64,000 nt of DNA. Origin: Aphis gossypii. Lineage: Eukaryota > Arthropoda > Insecta > Hemiptera > Aphididae. The stretch is taken from contig NW_026083015.1 of the NCBI RefSeq assembly GCF_020184175.1, positions 1 to 64,000 of the forward strand, in the 5' to 3' direction. This document shows positions 45,801-55,902 of the stretch, piece after piece. The translations under genes and the position numbers were made by a program. Positions within the stretch are counted from its first letter, which is position 1; each line of letters opens with the position of its first letter. The notes beneath the pieces are model-generated. The model did no database searches. It was not told the origin of the DNA and worked only from the letters and a program-made list of their open reading frames with translations.

Positions 45801-45861
45801 TGGAAACATCAGATCCTGTATCAATTAAAAATTGTATATGAGAATCGTTGTCCTTGATCAT
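42850..45861 (-). CDS. pol: pol polyprotein of the CsRN1-like gypsy element, intact
   Basis: 1003 codons without a break. In order: aspartic protease (FLIDTGSDVSILP, residues about 11-23); reverse transcriptase (GDYRRLNGITTPDRYPIPH; VYIDDILIAS near residue 305); RNase H (LVVDASNYAIGG; TFDHKPL-like TIFTDHKPL near 555); integrase zinc region (HPGQRGTTKM...CIQC), core Asp in VHIDIIGPLP and VTDQGRQF, Glu in NGKIERFHRTL; and a C-terminal tail. Pol lies in the -1 frame relative to the second gag frame, so normal expression would need a -1 shift; the ATG at 45861 may not be used. All catalytic residues are present. Confidence 0.9.
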   Translation of the reverse strand: MIKDNDSHIQFLIDTGSDVSILPCKHKNKQTNNLKLFAANNTTINTYGERTLTINLILRRLFQWSFILADTEKAIIGADFLHKFNLLVDIRNHRLIDNTTKLSTIGIQSNAVVCSIRTYADNHNFADILHEFPTLTIPQAYTATATHQTSHFIETQGPPVFEKPIRLSPDKLLAAKKQFQNMMNLGICRPSNSPWASPLQMVQKSNQEWRPCGDYRRLNGITTPDRYPIPHVQDFNHLLAGKKIFSTLDLERAYHQIPVNADDIQKTAITTPFVLFEFVRMPFGLKNAAQTFQRFVNEVFMGFEFCFVYIDDILIASDNLEQHKVHLRKVFEQLSKFNLNINVQKSVFGQNKVRFLGFDITMDGTTPAAERVKAIQEYDRPKTVKELRRFLGMLNFYRRFLPNAAKNQVVLNDYLKQSKKNDKTTINWSKEAIQSFLLCKDNLINAATLTHPRTNSTIALVVDASNYAIGGVLQQKEDDENNWRPISYFSKKLSDTQQKYSTYDRELLSIYLGVKQFRHLLEGRPFTIFTDHKPLIFSFCQKNNKATPRQVRQLDFIGQFTTDIQYINGKSNIPADFLSRIEAVEFPGSIDYNKLQEHQGADEQLKHLLEADSTTNLKLKKLKYGSGTSFIYCDTSTNNVRPYIPINFRRTIFKSVHELAHPGQRGTTKMVTERFVWPGIKKDCTKWAKQCIQCQQAKISRHTKSPVQHFDIPDACFQQVHIDIIGPLPPVKGNTYCLTCIDRYTSWPEVYPIPDVKAETIAEAFYSGWVARFGAPEKIVTDQGRQFESKLFASLTNLLGIYRIRTTPYHPQSNGKIERFHRTLKQSIKAHAKSDWVAVLTPVLLGLRCAIKDTNVSAAYLVYGTSLRISGEFFTSNINTPDEDTFVSHLKQKFEKIKPVDVSHKSTRSTFVSTELQKTSHVFVRVDAVKKPLQMPYDGPFMVLERMDKYYKVDIKGKPTVISIDRLKPAFMAYEDDTQHDHSYAMEIVNQNKKSKLTVSFQI

Positions 45862-45956
45862 AAGCCTTTTGCTGTTTGTTAGATTGTGATTTGATTGTTG
45901 TGTGGTTTGGCAGCTTTTTAAACCGATATCCGAGGCTGCCGTCTTGGATCGGTCTA

Positions 45957-46794
45957 TCAGTTTCCCTCGTGTTGATTACCTTTAGAGGTAGTATACTCAC
46001 AAGGATCTACACACTTCCTGGCTTTTTTACCAAAATTATCATGGTAAAAACAATAACCGTTTTCGCCCATCCTCCATCTTCCATATCTTGCGCGTGAAAC
46101 TGAACGTGATCGCGATGTTTTACTTGTGTTTAATGAACGGGATCGGTTGTCGTTTCGGTTGGCGGCGATTTTTAATTCGTTCACTTCTTTTACTAATGTT
46201 TTTAATATCTCTGTTGTTGACTCAAACTGTATTAACAATCATTCGTTGTTGGTCGATCTCAGAAATCTTGTCGGCAAGTCTGGCAAGCTCTTCAATTGTC
46301 CCAGTACTCATTGTTAGACAAGATTGTGTAGTTACCGGTAGTTGTTGTAACCATAAGGTTTTGAGTAGTTGCGTGCTACATGCCATTCCTCCCAGTCTTT
46401 GCATTTCGTTTAGCAGCATTGACGGTCTCTTATCGCCTAAACGCATGTCTCCTAGAAGTCTGCGTAATTTTGATTCTTGACTATCGGTAAATAATTCGAT
46501 GAGTCGATTTTTCAAAGTATTATATCTGTCGGTATCCGGGGTTTTTTGAATGATGTCAGACACCTGTGATAATATTTCAGTGTCAACTGCACCTACTATA
46601 TGGTTATATTTTGTCAAATCGTTCGTAATTCCACCTAAATGGAATTGTGCCTCTACCTGTGCAAACCATATTGCCGGGTCGCTCTTCCAAAATGGCGGCA
46701 CTTTGACAGTAACACGATTAACGGTCGCAAAGGCTGGATAGTCGTTCGGGGGTAACGAATTGTTTGTGTCGGCGTTCGTATTTTCGTTTGCCAT
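45957..46794 (-). pseudogene. gag of the CsRN1-like gypsy element, one frame change
   Basis: Frame 1 (ATG 46794 to stop 46222) encodes capsid-like sequence: VKVPPFWKSDPAIWFAQVEA, then LKNRLIELFTDSQESKLRRL. Frame 2 (46238-45957) continues with a basic Ser/Arg-rich nucleocapsid and the knuckle CFYHDNFGKKARKCVDPC, spacing C-x2-H-x9-C-x3-C. The two overlap by 17 nt in a +1 relation, so either a one-base indel or a programmed shift lies near 46225. Gag is normally one frame, so I favour a mutation. It forms the particle and binds RNA. Confidence 0.8.
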
Positions 46795-46819
46795 AATGTT
46801 CTTTGCCGAGGTCACCAAT

Positions 46820-47020
46820 TATAGTGTTGTAGACAATATTAACTAAATAATAAATATTAATAAAAATGATTTTATTATAGAAACACTTTTGTAATTAAAT
46901 ATTAGAAAACATTATATTAAAATTAATAAGTAGTAACGATACAAAAAACGCGGACGCCGACAAAAGACAAAACTGAGTACAAAACATACAGTGTTGCCAA
47001 GATACATAATTGTCCCTACA
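46820..47020 (-). repeat. 5' LTR of the gypsy element
   Basis: 201 bp, the same as 42488-42688. The gag ATG lies 26 bp downstream of its edge at 46794. Confidence 0.9.
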
Positions 47021-47121
47021 CACTCATTTTTTTATCTAGATAAGATAATTAAATGAATAATATTATCTAGATAATTTATCTAGATAAAATTATCTAGATA
47101 ATTCCCAACACTGATTACACC

Positions 47122-48458
47122 TTAATACTTATTAGATTTAAAATATTTATTCATAGCATGTGAACTATACTAATTAATCATTTTTTCGACTAGGAAGTAC
47201 TACCTACATTTAAGTTTTTACTCATTGACATAACTATAGACCCAAATACTACATTTTTATAAAAAAATTTTCAACATAATTATTTAGGTATTTATATTTT
47301 GTACATAAACAGCTTATATATCATTATACTTATAAAGTTAATAATTTCCTTATTCTTACAATATAAATAATATAATACTTTACAGTTTACATGTTACAAA
47401 TAAGTAATAACACACTTTCAATTTCCATTAGGTATTTAATTTAAAATTAACCCTCTTAACTTATATAATGACCTTAGCATAACCTTAAACATTAGATACA
47501 TTGTCATTCTATTATTTTAAATCAAAAATGTTTTTTTATGCTCTGTTGCTGATTATCTTTTTACTTATATTCTTTAAAATGTATTAACCAACATTGCTAT
47601 ATAGGTATATTAATTCATATTGTTATTATATTGTTTAGGCATTTCACAATTCTGCAGATTGATTGTTACAAGGTTTAAAATATTCTAATTTTCTATAACT
47701 ACAGATTTGAAAATACTGAATGCTGCTTACGAAAATCTTCCAAGTATATTGAATGCAGTAAAAACTATGAACCTTGTTTGTGATGGTCATTAGTTGGTGA
47801 TGGCTATTTTGGAGACTCATCCTGTAATACTTAACTTAACCATAACTTTTGTCTTTTGTATTAAACTGTTACACATATTTTAATGAATATTTTATTTATT
47901 GGTCAAGCCTATTCATTCTGAAAAAATGGGATTATTATAAATGCACTTATCAGGCAAATAAAACAGTGAATGTGTGTTAATATCATACATATCTATACAT
48001 GTACTGCAGTTATTCTGTTAGAAAATTGAAAATTTCATGTCATTTGTGCTGGAAGAATGTGAAATATTGCTAATTTTTGGTAAGTTGGATCAAATAACTT
48101 AAAACTTTTCTTAATTAATTATTCATAAATTATTAACTGTGGAAGACACTGAAAATAATATTAATAATTAATTTCTATTTTGATAATCTAAATTATGTAT
48201 GTGTTTTAACTAAAATAATTGTGTTATGTTTTTTATGTTTATGTTATTGTTAGGTATTGTATGTTTAACATAATCAACAGTGTAACATAAATTCTTAAGG
48301 ACAAAATTAGTAAGTTTCAACAATATTTATATTTAAATAAAATTTAAATTTAATAAATATTTTTTTCTATTTGCTCTACCTATTTATTATTACTTTTACT
48401 AGCTTAACCTGGTATACAATTTAATTAATACCATTATAGAGATTAGCTTAAATAGGAG
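47122..48458. other. AT-rich non-coding stretch
   Basis: No supported gene. A short open run at about 47705-47790 (LKILNAAYENLPSILNAVK) may be a coding relic, but I do not recognise it. Confidence 0.45.
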
Positions 48459-48466
48459 TTGTGTGA

Positions 48467-48751
48467 CAGAGGCGTAGCCAGGATTTTTTATGGGGAGGGC
48501 TAAACACTTTTAACTTGAGTTATTGAAAATCAAAAACAAAAAAAAAAAAAATTAATAGACACTTTTAATAATACTTTTTTAACTCAAATATTCTATTATA
48601 CAAGTATACAACTAATAACAAGAAATATATTAGTAAAATTTTTAAGAAAATGTTCATTATTTAAGTTTAAATATTTCAAAACAATAGGAAAAATATACAG
48701 CCAATGGGGAAAGGTTATAGCCCCTTTAGCCCCCCTTTGGCTACCCCACTG
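48467..48751. mobile_element. hAT-type MITE, 285 bp
   Basis: Starts CAGAGGCGTAGCCAGG and ends GGCTACCCCACTG, an inverted match over CAG-x-GG-x-GTAGCCA. Flanking 8-mers TTGTGTGA (48459-48466) and TTGTGTGG (48752-48759) differ at one base. There is no coding sequence. Confidence 0.75.
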
Positions 48752-48759
48752 TTGTGTGG

Positions 48760-49960
48760 TGAATGTTTGTGCTTTGTTAATGGTGTACCTGTCACCTTGC
48801 TTTTTGTTAAATTTTGTTAAAAAGTATCTTTAGCACGGCAAATAATTGTTTTAAATTATCATTATTGTCAACAATATTATATTTTTAATAATAAATAATT
48901 ATATTTTAAACGAAAAACTGGCTATTGTAGAAAATCAGTTATTTGTAAAATTTCAACGGAGCATCAATAACCATCAATAACCTCACCATAATTGTTTGAA
49001 TAAACATAATTGCTGTTTTAATTGTGGTTGAATAATTTGAACTGTATGTATTTATTTTTTTAGATAAAAGATGGCCCTTCCAGATCTGAAAGAGAAAGTA
49101 CAACAAGGACTTTTGCAGAATCTGTACAGCAACTGAACAGAAACGGTAATCTATTGTTGTTTTTGAAGAGGACTGGTTATCGAAATGATGGATATGTTCA
49201 ACAACACATTGGAGCTTATCCATAAGTATATTGTAAACATTTTATATTAAATTTTCTACTTGTCCACTTACGAAAAATAAATAAGCCATGTCATTAATTG
49301 TACTTATCGTTGTAGGAGGTCTGTTATTGTTGAGTCCAGATCATTTAAAATGTCTTTATATAATTACCTTAAGATCAACTTACTACAGGTTATATATGTT
49401 TTATAAAATAAATTGATTACTTTTTATAGAGAACATTGGTATTTCTCAAATATTTTTATTTAATTAATTAATTTAGACAAGCGGAGTAGTGGACAAACAT
49501 TTTGCGGGGTAACCACGTACCACTCCACTCCGCGCAACTAAACTTTAAATACGTATAACTCATAAACTACTCACCCTAAATTCGATTCTTATGTTTACGT
49601 GAGCACGCCTATGACTGTACTATAAACCCAACTTTTGTTGGCCACCATATGAATTAGCTCTGGTAATTGAAGGGCTTTTGTAAAAAAAAGTTAACTAAAT
49701 TCTAAGTCCACGGTATTATTTTTCATCATGTTAATAATAGAAACATTTAACTGTAATAGTTTTAGTATCCATTAATCATGGAATAAAACGGTTTTTTTAT
49801 CAGCCCTGAACAATTTCAAAAAATGGATTAACCTTGTTGTTTTTCCAAGCCCTTCAATTTCAATATGATTATTATAAGGCACCTATATCTACAACCATCG
49901 ATATTTCCATATAGGTAGTAGGTATCTCGTACCTACCTATCTATTTAGTAGGTATTATTT
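48760..49960. other. Non-coding stretch
   Basis: AT-rich. A stem at about 49485-49540 (GCGGAGTAGTGG with CCACTCCACTCCGC) is the only structure I noticed. A 55-codon open run near 49060-49223 (+) is not recognised. Confidence 0.45.
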
Positions 49961-49964
49961 TTAG

Positions 49965-50800
49965 ATTCTGAACGAAGTGATGAATGTATTGATTTTACAA
50001 TGATGTGTGTTTTTTTTTTTTTTTTGTGTCTGTCACCACGTTTTGGAGCAGTAAAAGTGCTACGATTTTAAAAAGGTGGACCCTGTTCCTGATAGGAAGG
50101 TGAATCTAGTTGGTACTTTGGGGGGTCAAAAGTAAAAAATTTCCAATAGTTTTCAAAAGCGTCAGAATAAACCCTAAAAAAGTAACAGAAAAACGGGAAT
50201 TTTTACGCAAAACCAGTTTTTGACCAAATCGACTTTTCCATATGGTTGTAAATAAAAACTAATCACTGTAAATACTTGAAATTTTCACCAAAGGTTTATG
50301 TCAGTGTTATCTATATACAGTTTAATTTTCAAAAAAATTTGACTTTTTTGAGTTATCTATAGACGATAGAAATTTTCGATTTTTATGAGAATTTTTTTTT
50401 GTAGTGTCGATAAAAAAATTTTGGATTACCAAAAACACTTGAAAAATTAATACAAGGTTCCTTATGAGTTGTTCTTATTGTAGCTAAAAAAAATTAAAAA
50501 TTTTAGTCACATTTTTTTTATAAGCGTTTATAGTTCAATTTTTTACAAAATCTGTCGAAAACGCGAAAATTTGCAAGTAATTTTGAAGTTGAAAAATCAT
50601 AAAATTTTTTGTGTTAATAACTAAGGATTAAAAATACAACACTTAGTTTTCCATAAGTTTTCCTTCAAGTATCTATAGAGAAAACTCGAAGCATTATTAT
50701 AGGAAAAATATTAAGCGCGTTTGAATTTTAAATTTTTACGAAATAGCGTAACGATAACGATTTATCCTCAAACGATTTTAAATATTTGTTATTATTTAAA
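49965..50800. mobile_element. Inverted partial copy of the repeat at 12.6-14.2 kb
   Basis: Begins GATTCTGAACGAAGTGATGA, the reverse of the right end at 14140-14158, and follows that element in inverted order through the GGAAATTTTTTACTTTTGA, TTGAAATTTTCACC and GAAAACTCGAAGCATTATTA landmarks. It stops at about 50800, where the Merlin region begins. About 80-85% similar by eye. Confidence 0.65.
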
Positions 50801-51206
50801 AAGTTAAATCAGAGTGCCGATACACCTGAAATCTTTGTTCATTTCAGGAATTTTCCATTGTCCCTGTTACCTATTTTCGTTTTTAAATGTCCGAGCGAGT
50901 GCAGTTGTCGGTGCAACAAAAATGCATTTTTTAAGCGTGCTCTCTATACGGGTTGGTGTTACATAGTAAAACGAGGTATATTTTCGTTTGTGTTTAGGTA
51001 TTTCACAGTTAATATGATTTTCGTTATCGAACGTACAAATCTCCGTATGTGGTAGTTAAATTTATATGATTATAGATAAACTAACCTAATCGTAGATAAT
51101 ATGTAATACCTTATATTTAATTTTGGTTCATAACTGTTTCTAATGCAGTATTCGTAACACACTAGTTCGTACGTTTTATACATTTTAAGTTTGTTTTTAT
51201 TTAATA

Positions 51207-52367
51207 ATGACGTGGTCAGTTATTAAATTATTTAAATTATTTGAGTGTCGTGAGGATGGACCGTTGTCAATGCCAATTATTGAACAGCTTCAATTGTGGG
51301 GTCTTATACCAAAAAATAACAGCCTCAAATGCAAAAACGGCCATTTTGCTAAATTGTGCCCTCACGGAGATTACGCCGATGGATTTGTTTGGCGTTGTAG
51401 ACAGTGGTCTATAACGAATAATCGCAAAAAAATTCGGTGTGATTTTAAGCAATCCATAAGAAAAGACACGTTCTTCAATAAATCGCACTTGTCGATTTAT
51501 CAAATAGTTATATTTTCTTATCTGTGGACCGAGAATGTGTCTCTTTCTTTTATAAGAAAACAAATTGAAATTGCACAACAATCAGCTGTTGATTGGGCGT
51601 CTTTCCATCGGGAAGTTGTCTTCGATGGAATGATATTACGGCATGAAAAAATTGGTAATTTTCGTTTTTATTTTATTAAAAGTGAAAATAATTTTTTTAA
51701 TTATTTACTTTATTTATTACGAAGGTGGTGTTGGAAAAGTGGTCGAAATCGATGAATCGAAATTTGGTAGACGTAAATATTATAGGGGTCATCGAGTAGA
51801 GGGGCAGTGGGTTTTTGGTGGAGTAGAGCGGATAACAGGCAAATGTTCTTTAGTACCCGTTGAACGTCGTGATAAGGAGACATTACTGACAGTAATAAAA
51901 GAGTGGATTTTGCCCGGTACATTAATCATTAGTGATTGTTGGAAAGTACGTGGTCTTGTTTATTCATATTCTTTTATTCATTGATATTAATTATGAATTT
52001 TCAATTTTAGAGTTACGACTGTTTAAAAGATGAGGGTTATGAACATTTACGGGTTAACCATTCAATTGAATTTAAAAATCCCGACACTGGGGCGCACACG
52101 AATAATATCGAGGGGATGTGGCGTCATGCTAAGGCATCTTTAAGCCAGTACTCCCGGAAAAAACATTTTTACGCCGGATATTTAGCCAAACACATGTTTT
52201 TGAAGTCTTGCCGAAATTTGAATTTGAACCCGCTAAATGAGTTTTTCCGGTTGGTTTCATTGTTGTACAACCCAACTACACCGGAAATAGTTGATAGTGA
52301 AGAACTATCGACAGAGTCGTCAGATTCTGAGGAAGTAGAGTCTGAACCGGAGTTTGGATATTTCTAA
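51207..52367 (+). CDS. Merlin (IS1595/ISXO2-type) transposase, apparently intact, three exons
   Basis: Exons 51207-51654, 51725-51945 and 52011-52367 total 1026 nt, or 341 residues. Introns have GTAATT...CGAAG and GTACGT...TTTTAG borders. The N-terminus has a zinc ribbon-like LKCKNGHFAKLCPHG...WRC. The catalytic DDE set is EIDESKFGRRKYYRGHR, LIISDCWK and NNIEGMWRHAK, and the usual block VEGQWVFGGVERITGKC is present. The C-terminus is acidic (STESSDSEEVESEPE). I see no stop or frameshift. In insects Merlin elements move by cut-and-paste. TIRs and the expected 8-9 bp duplication were not found, so it may be an element relic with an intact gene or a captured gene. Confidence 0.85.
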
Positions 52368-52526
52368 AATATAAATATAAATTATACATAATAAACGTAT
52401 TAAAAGTGTATTGATACCTATTTATTATTTTATTACTTTTTTCTAATTTTAAAGTATGCTGTTTCGGGTATTAGGTGAAATTGAGCGTTGTGCGATATGC
52501 ACCAAAGTTTTTAAAACGTTGATTTA

Positions 52527-52650
52527 CCTTTTTTTTTTTTTTTTTTGTGTGTGAATCGCCGGCCAGGGAGGGAAGTAGGTTTCCCCATTACTGCCTCCCT
52601 GGTAGCATCGTTTATTAGAAACGAAATACAATACAGTACAACGATAAGTA
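52527..52650 (-). mobile_element. Possible antisense LINE 3' end
   Basis: A run of about 18 T (poly-A on the minus strand) is followed by GC-rich sequence (GAATCGCCGGCCAGGGAGGG) unlike the surroundings, with the inverted pair GGCCAGGGAGG / GCCTCCCTGG. It looks like the last 100 bp of a LINE or SINE. No coding sequence is left. Confidence 0.3.
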
Positions 52651-52659
52651 TACAACATT

Positions 52660-55129
52660 ATGGGTATATATATACAAATTATGGGTGTAGATGGAGATTT
52701 TAGTGTACACAGTAATAATTTGTATCATAAAAATGCTGTACAAGTTGCAATTGAATTTTTGAATACATTTAAAAACCCACAAAATGAAATAGTAAATATT
52801 TTGAATTCTAATAGAATGAAAACTGTGACTGAAAACCGTGAACGTCTCAGACCCATTATTGAGTCCATTTATTTCTCGGGGCGTCAAAATATAGCTTAAG
52901 AGGGCATAGAGACCAAGGCGTATTAAATATTTCTACTACAAGTTCATCTGTTATTAATGAGGGTAATTTCAGAGAATTATTAAAATACGTGTAGCATCGG
53001 TGATACTATTTTAGAAAAACATTTAAAAACATGTAACTCAAAAGCGACATATATTTCACACACAACTCAGGAAAATATTATTGATTGCATTAAAGATGAG
53101 ATATTGACTAGCATTTTAAATGATGTAAAACATGTTAAATACTACAGTGTAGTTTTTGATGAAACTACTGATGTTTCTCATGTTTCTCAATTAAGTTTAA
53201 TATTGAGATATATAGACAATAAAAACAATGTCCATGAACAATTTGTAGGTTTTATAAATTGTCACGATTATGCATTTCATAATGAAAAAAATATTGTAGA
53301 ATTAGATACAGCTGAACATGAAAAATCATACATAGAGCCAAAATTAACAGGTGAAGTCTTAGGAAACATTGTTGTATCTACTATGCAAAGTATGTCACTA
53401 GATTTAAGTAAATGTGTTGGCATTGGAACAGATGAGTGTTCAGTCATGACATCAGTTGTTCACGGAGCTATCCAATGCGTCCAAACCAGTTGTGAAAATG
53501 CAATTTTTAGTCCATGTTCCAACCACGCCCTAAATTTAAGTATTTCTAAATCCTCAAATGTCCAGTTAGTCAGAAATAATATGAGTATAATAAGAGAAAT
53601 ATTGTCATTTTTTAATATGTCGTCAAAAAGAAATTTTATTTTTAAAAAAAATCTTAAAGGATGTAAGCGCTCTATAACTGGGTTATGCGACACTAGGTGG
53701 GTTGAGCGACATGAAAGTATTTTTGAATTTCAAATAAATCTGGTTGAAATAATTAATAGTTTAGTATGTATTTCTGAATGGAATGACGTGTTGTCATCAT
53801 CAAAAGTAAAAACATTACTCTTATCAATTTGTACCTGTGACTTTGTATTAACTTTGTATACAATGACAGAAATACTAAGTGTAACAGCAGCAGCAAGCAA
53901 AATATTACAAGGGACAACCCAAGATATTTGTAGTGCTGAAAACTGCATAGATTTAATCATAAAAAATTTAGAAGACAAACGGTTAAATAGTGAATCAAAT
54001 TTTATAGGATTATTTGAAAAATGTAAGATTATTATGACAAAATTAGAAATTAATATAACAGTACCACGCACAGCTAAACGTCAAACTAATCGATCTAACA
54101 CTCCAGCTAGTAATCCTGAGGAGTACTATAGAAGAGTTTTGTATATACCAATCCTTGACAATGTCCTGGAAGATCTACGCATGAAATTCCGCAGCAAGAA
54201 AAATAGTACTATACTTTTGCTCATGAAATTAGTACCAATTTCAATTATCAACATGTCTCCAGAAATGTGTGATAAATTAATAAATTCAATAACTGAAAAC
54301 TTTTCATATTTGGAAATAAATCAAATTACATTCAAAGGAGAGTTAGAGCTGTGGAAATCAAAATGGGTTTCAAGTATTATAGTCAACTATTTTTTTTAAT
54401 TGCTAAATTAACTAGTTACTTAAATCACAATTTATTTCTGTAGGTGAAAATCCTCCGAAAGATGTTTTTCAGTCTATTGAACAATGTCATGCTGCTTAAT
54501 TTTTTCCGCTTATAAGAGAGCTTTTATTAATATTAGGAACACTTCCTGTAAGTGTCGCTTCTGCTGAGAGAAGCTTTTCAACACTTCGCAGGTTGTATAT
54601 TATAATTTATTATTACAATTTTAATAACATTTTATTTCACAGCAATACCATTGTTCTTTTGTTTTAAAACAATGCTTATGCTTATGTATATTTTAAGCTT
54701 AATTTTGCTTACTTGCGTTTGCTTACACTATAAATATATTTGAATAATGCCATAATGCGGTAGTCATTAGTTTGCTTTCACCTTATGGCTTGCTATTTAT
54801 TTCATGATTTTTAGATTAAAAACATGGTTAAGGAGCCAAATGGGGCAAATCAGATTGACTGGACTGGCATTAATGCATGTGCATAGAAATGTAGATGTAG
54901 ACGTAAATAATATAATTGACCGGTTTGCAAAAAAAAACGAAAAATAGATTTTATTGTATACTTACTGTACTTTTTATTATTATTATTATTAATATGTATA
55001 ATATAATATTGCATTGTATAATTGTATTTATTTATTTAATATTTTTATTAATACCTACCGTAGGTATAATATATCGATTTAAAAAATAGGTTCGCCCCCC
55101 CCCTTGAAAACTGTCTAGGGACGCCCCTG
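52660..55129 (+). pseudogene. DUF4371/ZMYM1-like hAT gene and right TIR
   Basis: The first recognisable part is RMKTVTENRERLRPIIESI then YFSGRQNIA at 52815-52899, in a frame open from 52660. A frame change and stops follow to about 53100. A 431-codon frame (53104-54399) contains VVFDETTDVSHVSQLSLILR, CVGIGTDECSVMT, SNHALNLSISKS and CDTRWVERHE. After a gap the dimerisation block continues with stops near 54500: LPVSVASAERSFSTLRR, an intron of about 220 bp (GTTGTA...TTTTTAG), then LKTWLRS. The sequence CTAGGGACGCCCCTG at 55115-55129 reads inward CAGGGGCGTCCCTAG, a hAT-type TIR; the left end was not found. Confidence 0.7.
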
Positions 55130-55900
55130 CCCACATGTCCGTACGAAAAAGAATATATGATATTTTAACCATAATTATAAGAGAAAACCCGGAGAAATAA
55201 TAAAGAAACAGTAAAGAAAAAAAAGGACAGTGATCATTACATTGTTGAAAACAGGGGGGCCAAGGGGGGAGTCTACATTACAAACGACGACGACGATGCT
55301 ACGGCGGAGTTCCCACGCTGTTGTTCGGCAGTTTCGCCCGCCACGGGCCCACGTGTTGTGTTTAGCCCATCATGTTGTGGATGTCGTCCGTTGGCAAAAA
55401 TGATACAATGAACCGGCGAAAATGAATGATATAGGTTGCACGTTAAAAAAAACTTCCGTAACCGTGAGTAGAGATGTCAGCTCAGGCCGACGGTCGTGGA
55501 AAAAAGTTTTTTAGTCTACCGCCGTGATGTTGATCGTAGACTGTTTTCTTAATTTCGTTAACTGGAGAGGGTAGGTCAGTGTCGTCGCATCGTGTGTACA
55601 ATTACAATTATTTAGTTTGTAGGGCACAGGTTGCCCTGTCAGCCCATGCCAGCGTCCGCGATAGCGACGCGATGGACACTGCTTGTGTGGTGGTCGGGGA
55701 ACAGATATTACATAACAATATCAGATAAAATAATAATATCGCGCGTTTATAGAGAATAATAATAATTTAATAATAACGTAAGAGGCACAAAATTCCGTGA
55801 CGTTACACAATTAATAAAATAACAAAAATTAAACAAGTTAAATATGGTTTAGAGTCAAATTTCCACCGGTTACAAATATTCAGTAATATAGTACACGAGC
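55130..55900. other. Non-coding stretch with GC-rich tract
   Basis: Nothing recognisable. 55250-55700 is GC-richer (AACAGGGGGGCCAAGGGGGG start) and may belong to an unknown LTR or 5' region. Confidence 0.4.
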
Positions 55901-55902
55901 TT

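Larger units (their letters stand above)
42488..47020 (-). mobile_element. Complete Ty3/gypsy element, CsRN1/Kabuki-like
   Basis: Two 201-bp LTRs (46820-47020 upstream, 42488-42688 downstream) appear identical by eye, with CACT on both sides (42484-42487 and 47021-47024). On the coding strand the LTR reads TGTAGGGACAATT...AACACTATA. A primer-binding region ATTGGTGACCTCGG follows the 5' LTR, and a polypurine tract GGACGGGGAGTAC precedes the 3' LTR. Identical LTRs mean a recent insertion. Gag has a CHCC-type knuckle rather than CCHC, which I associate with the CsRN1/Kabuki clade. Confidence 0.9.
36049..47113 (-). mobile_element. 11-kb hAT transposon with nested insertions
   Basis: Both ends carry CAGTGTTGGGAA (36049-36060 and, inverted, 47102-47113), flanked by ATTACACC at 36041-36048 and 47114-47121. 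Without the two nested LTR insertions it would be about 5.7 kb. Both subterminal regions are packed with TTATCTAGATAA-type palindromes. It carries a spliced transposase on the minus strand. The perfect target duplication shows that both ends belong to one insertion. Confidence 0.9.

Noticed and set aside
53104..54399. Functional 431-residue host protein
   Set aside because: It is the middle of a DUF4371 hAT transposase; upstream and downstream parts of the same protein are frameshifted or interrupted by stops.
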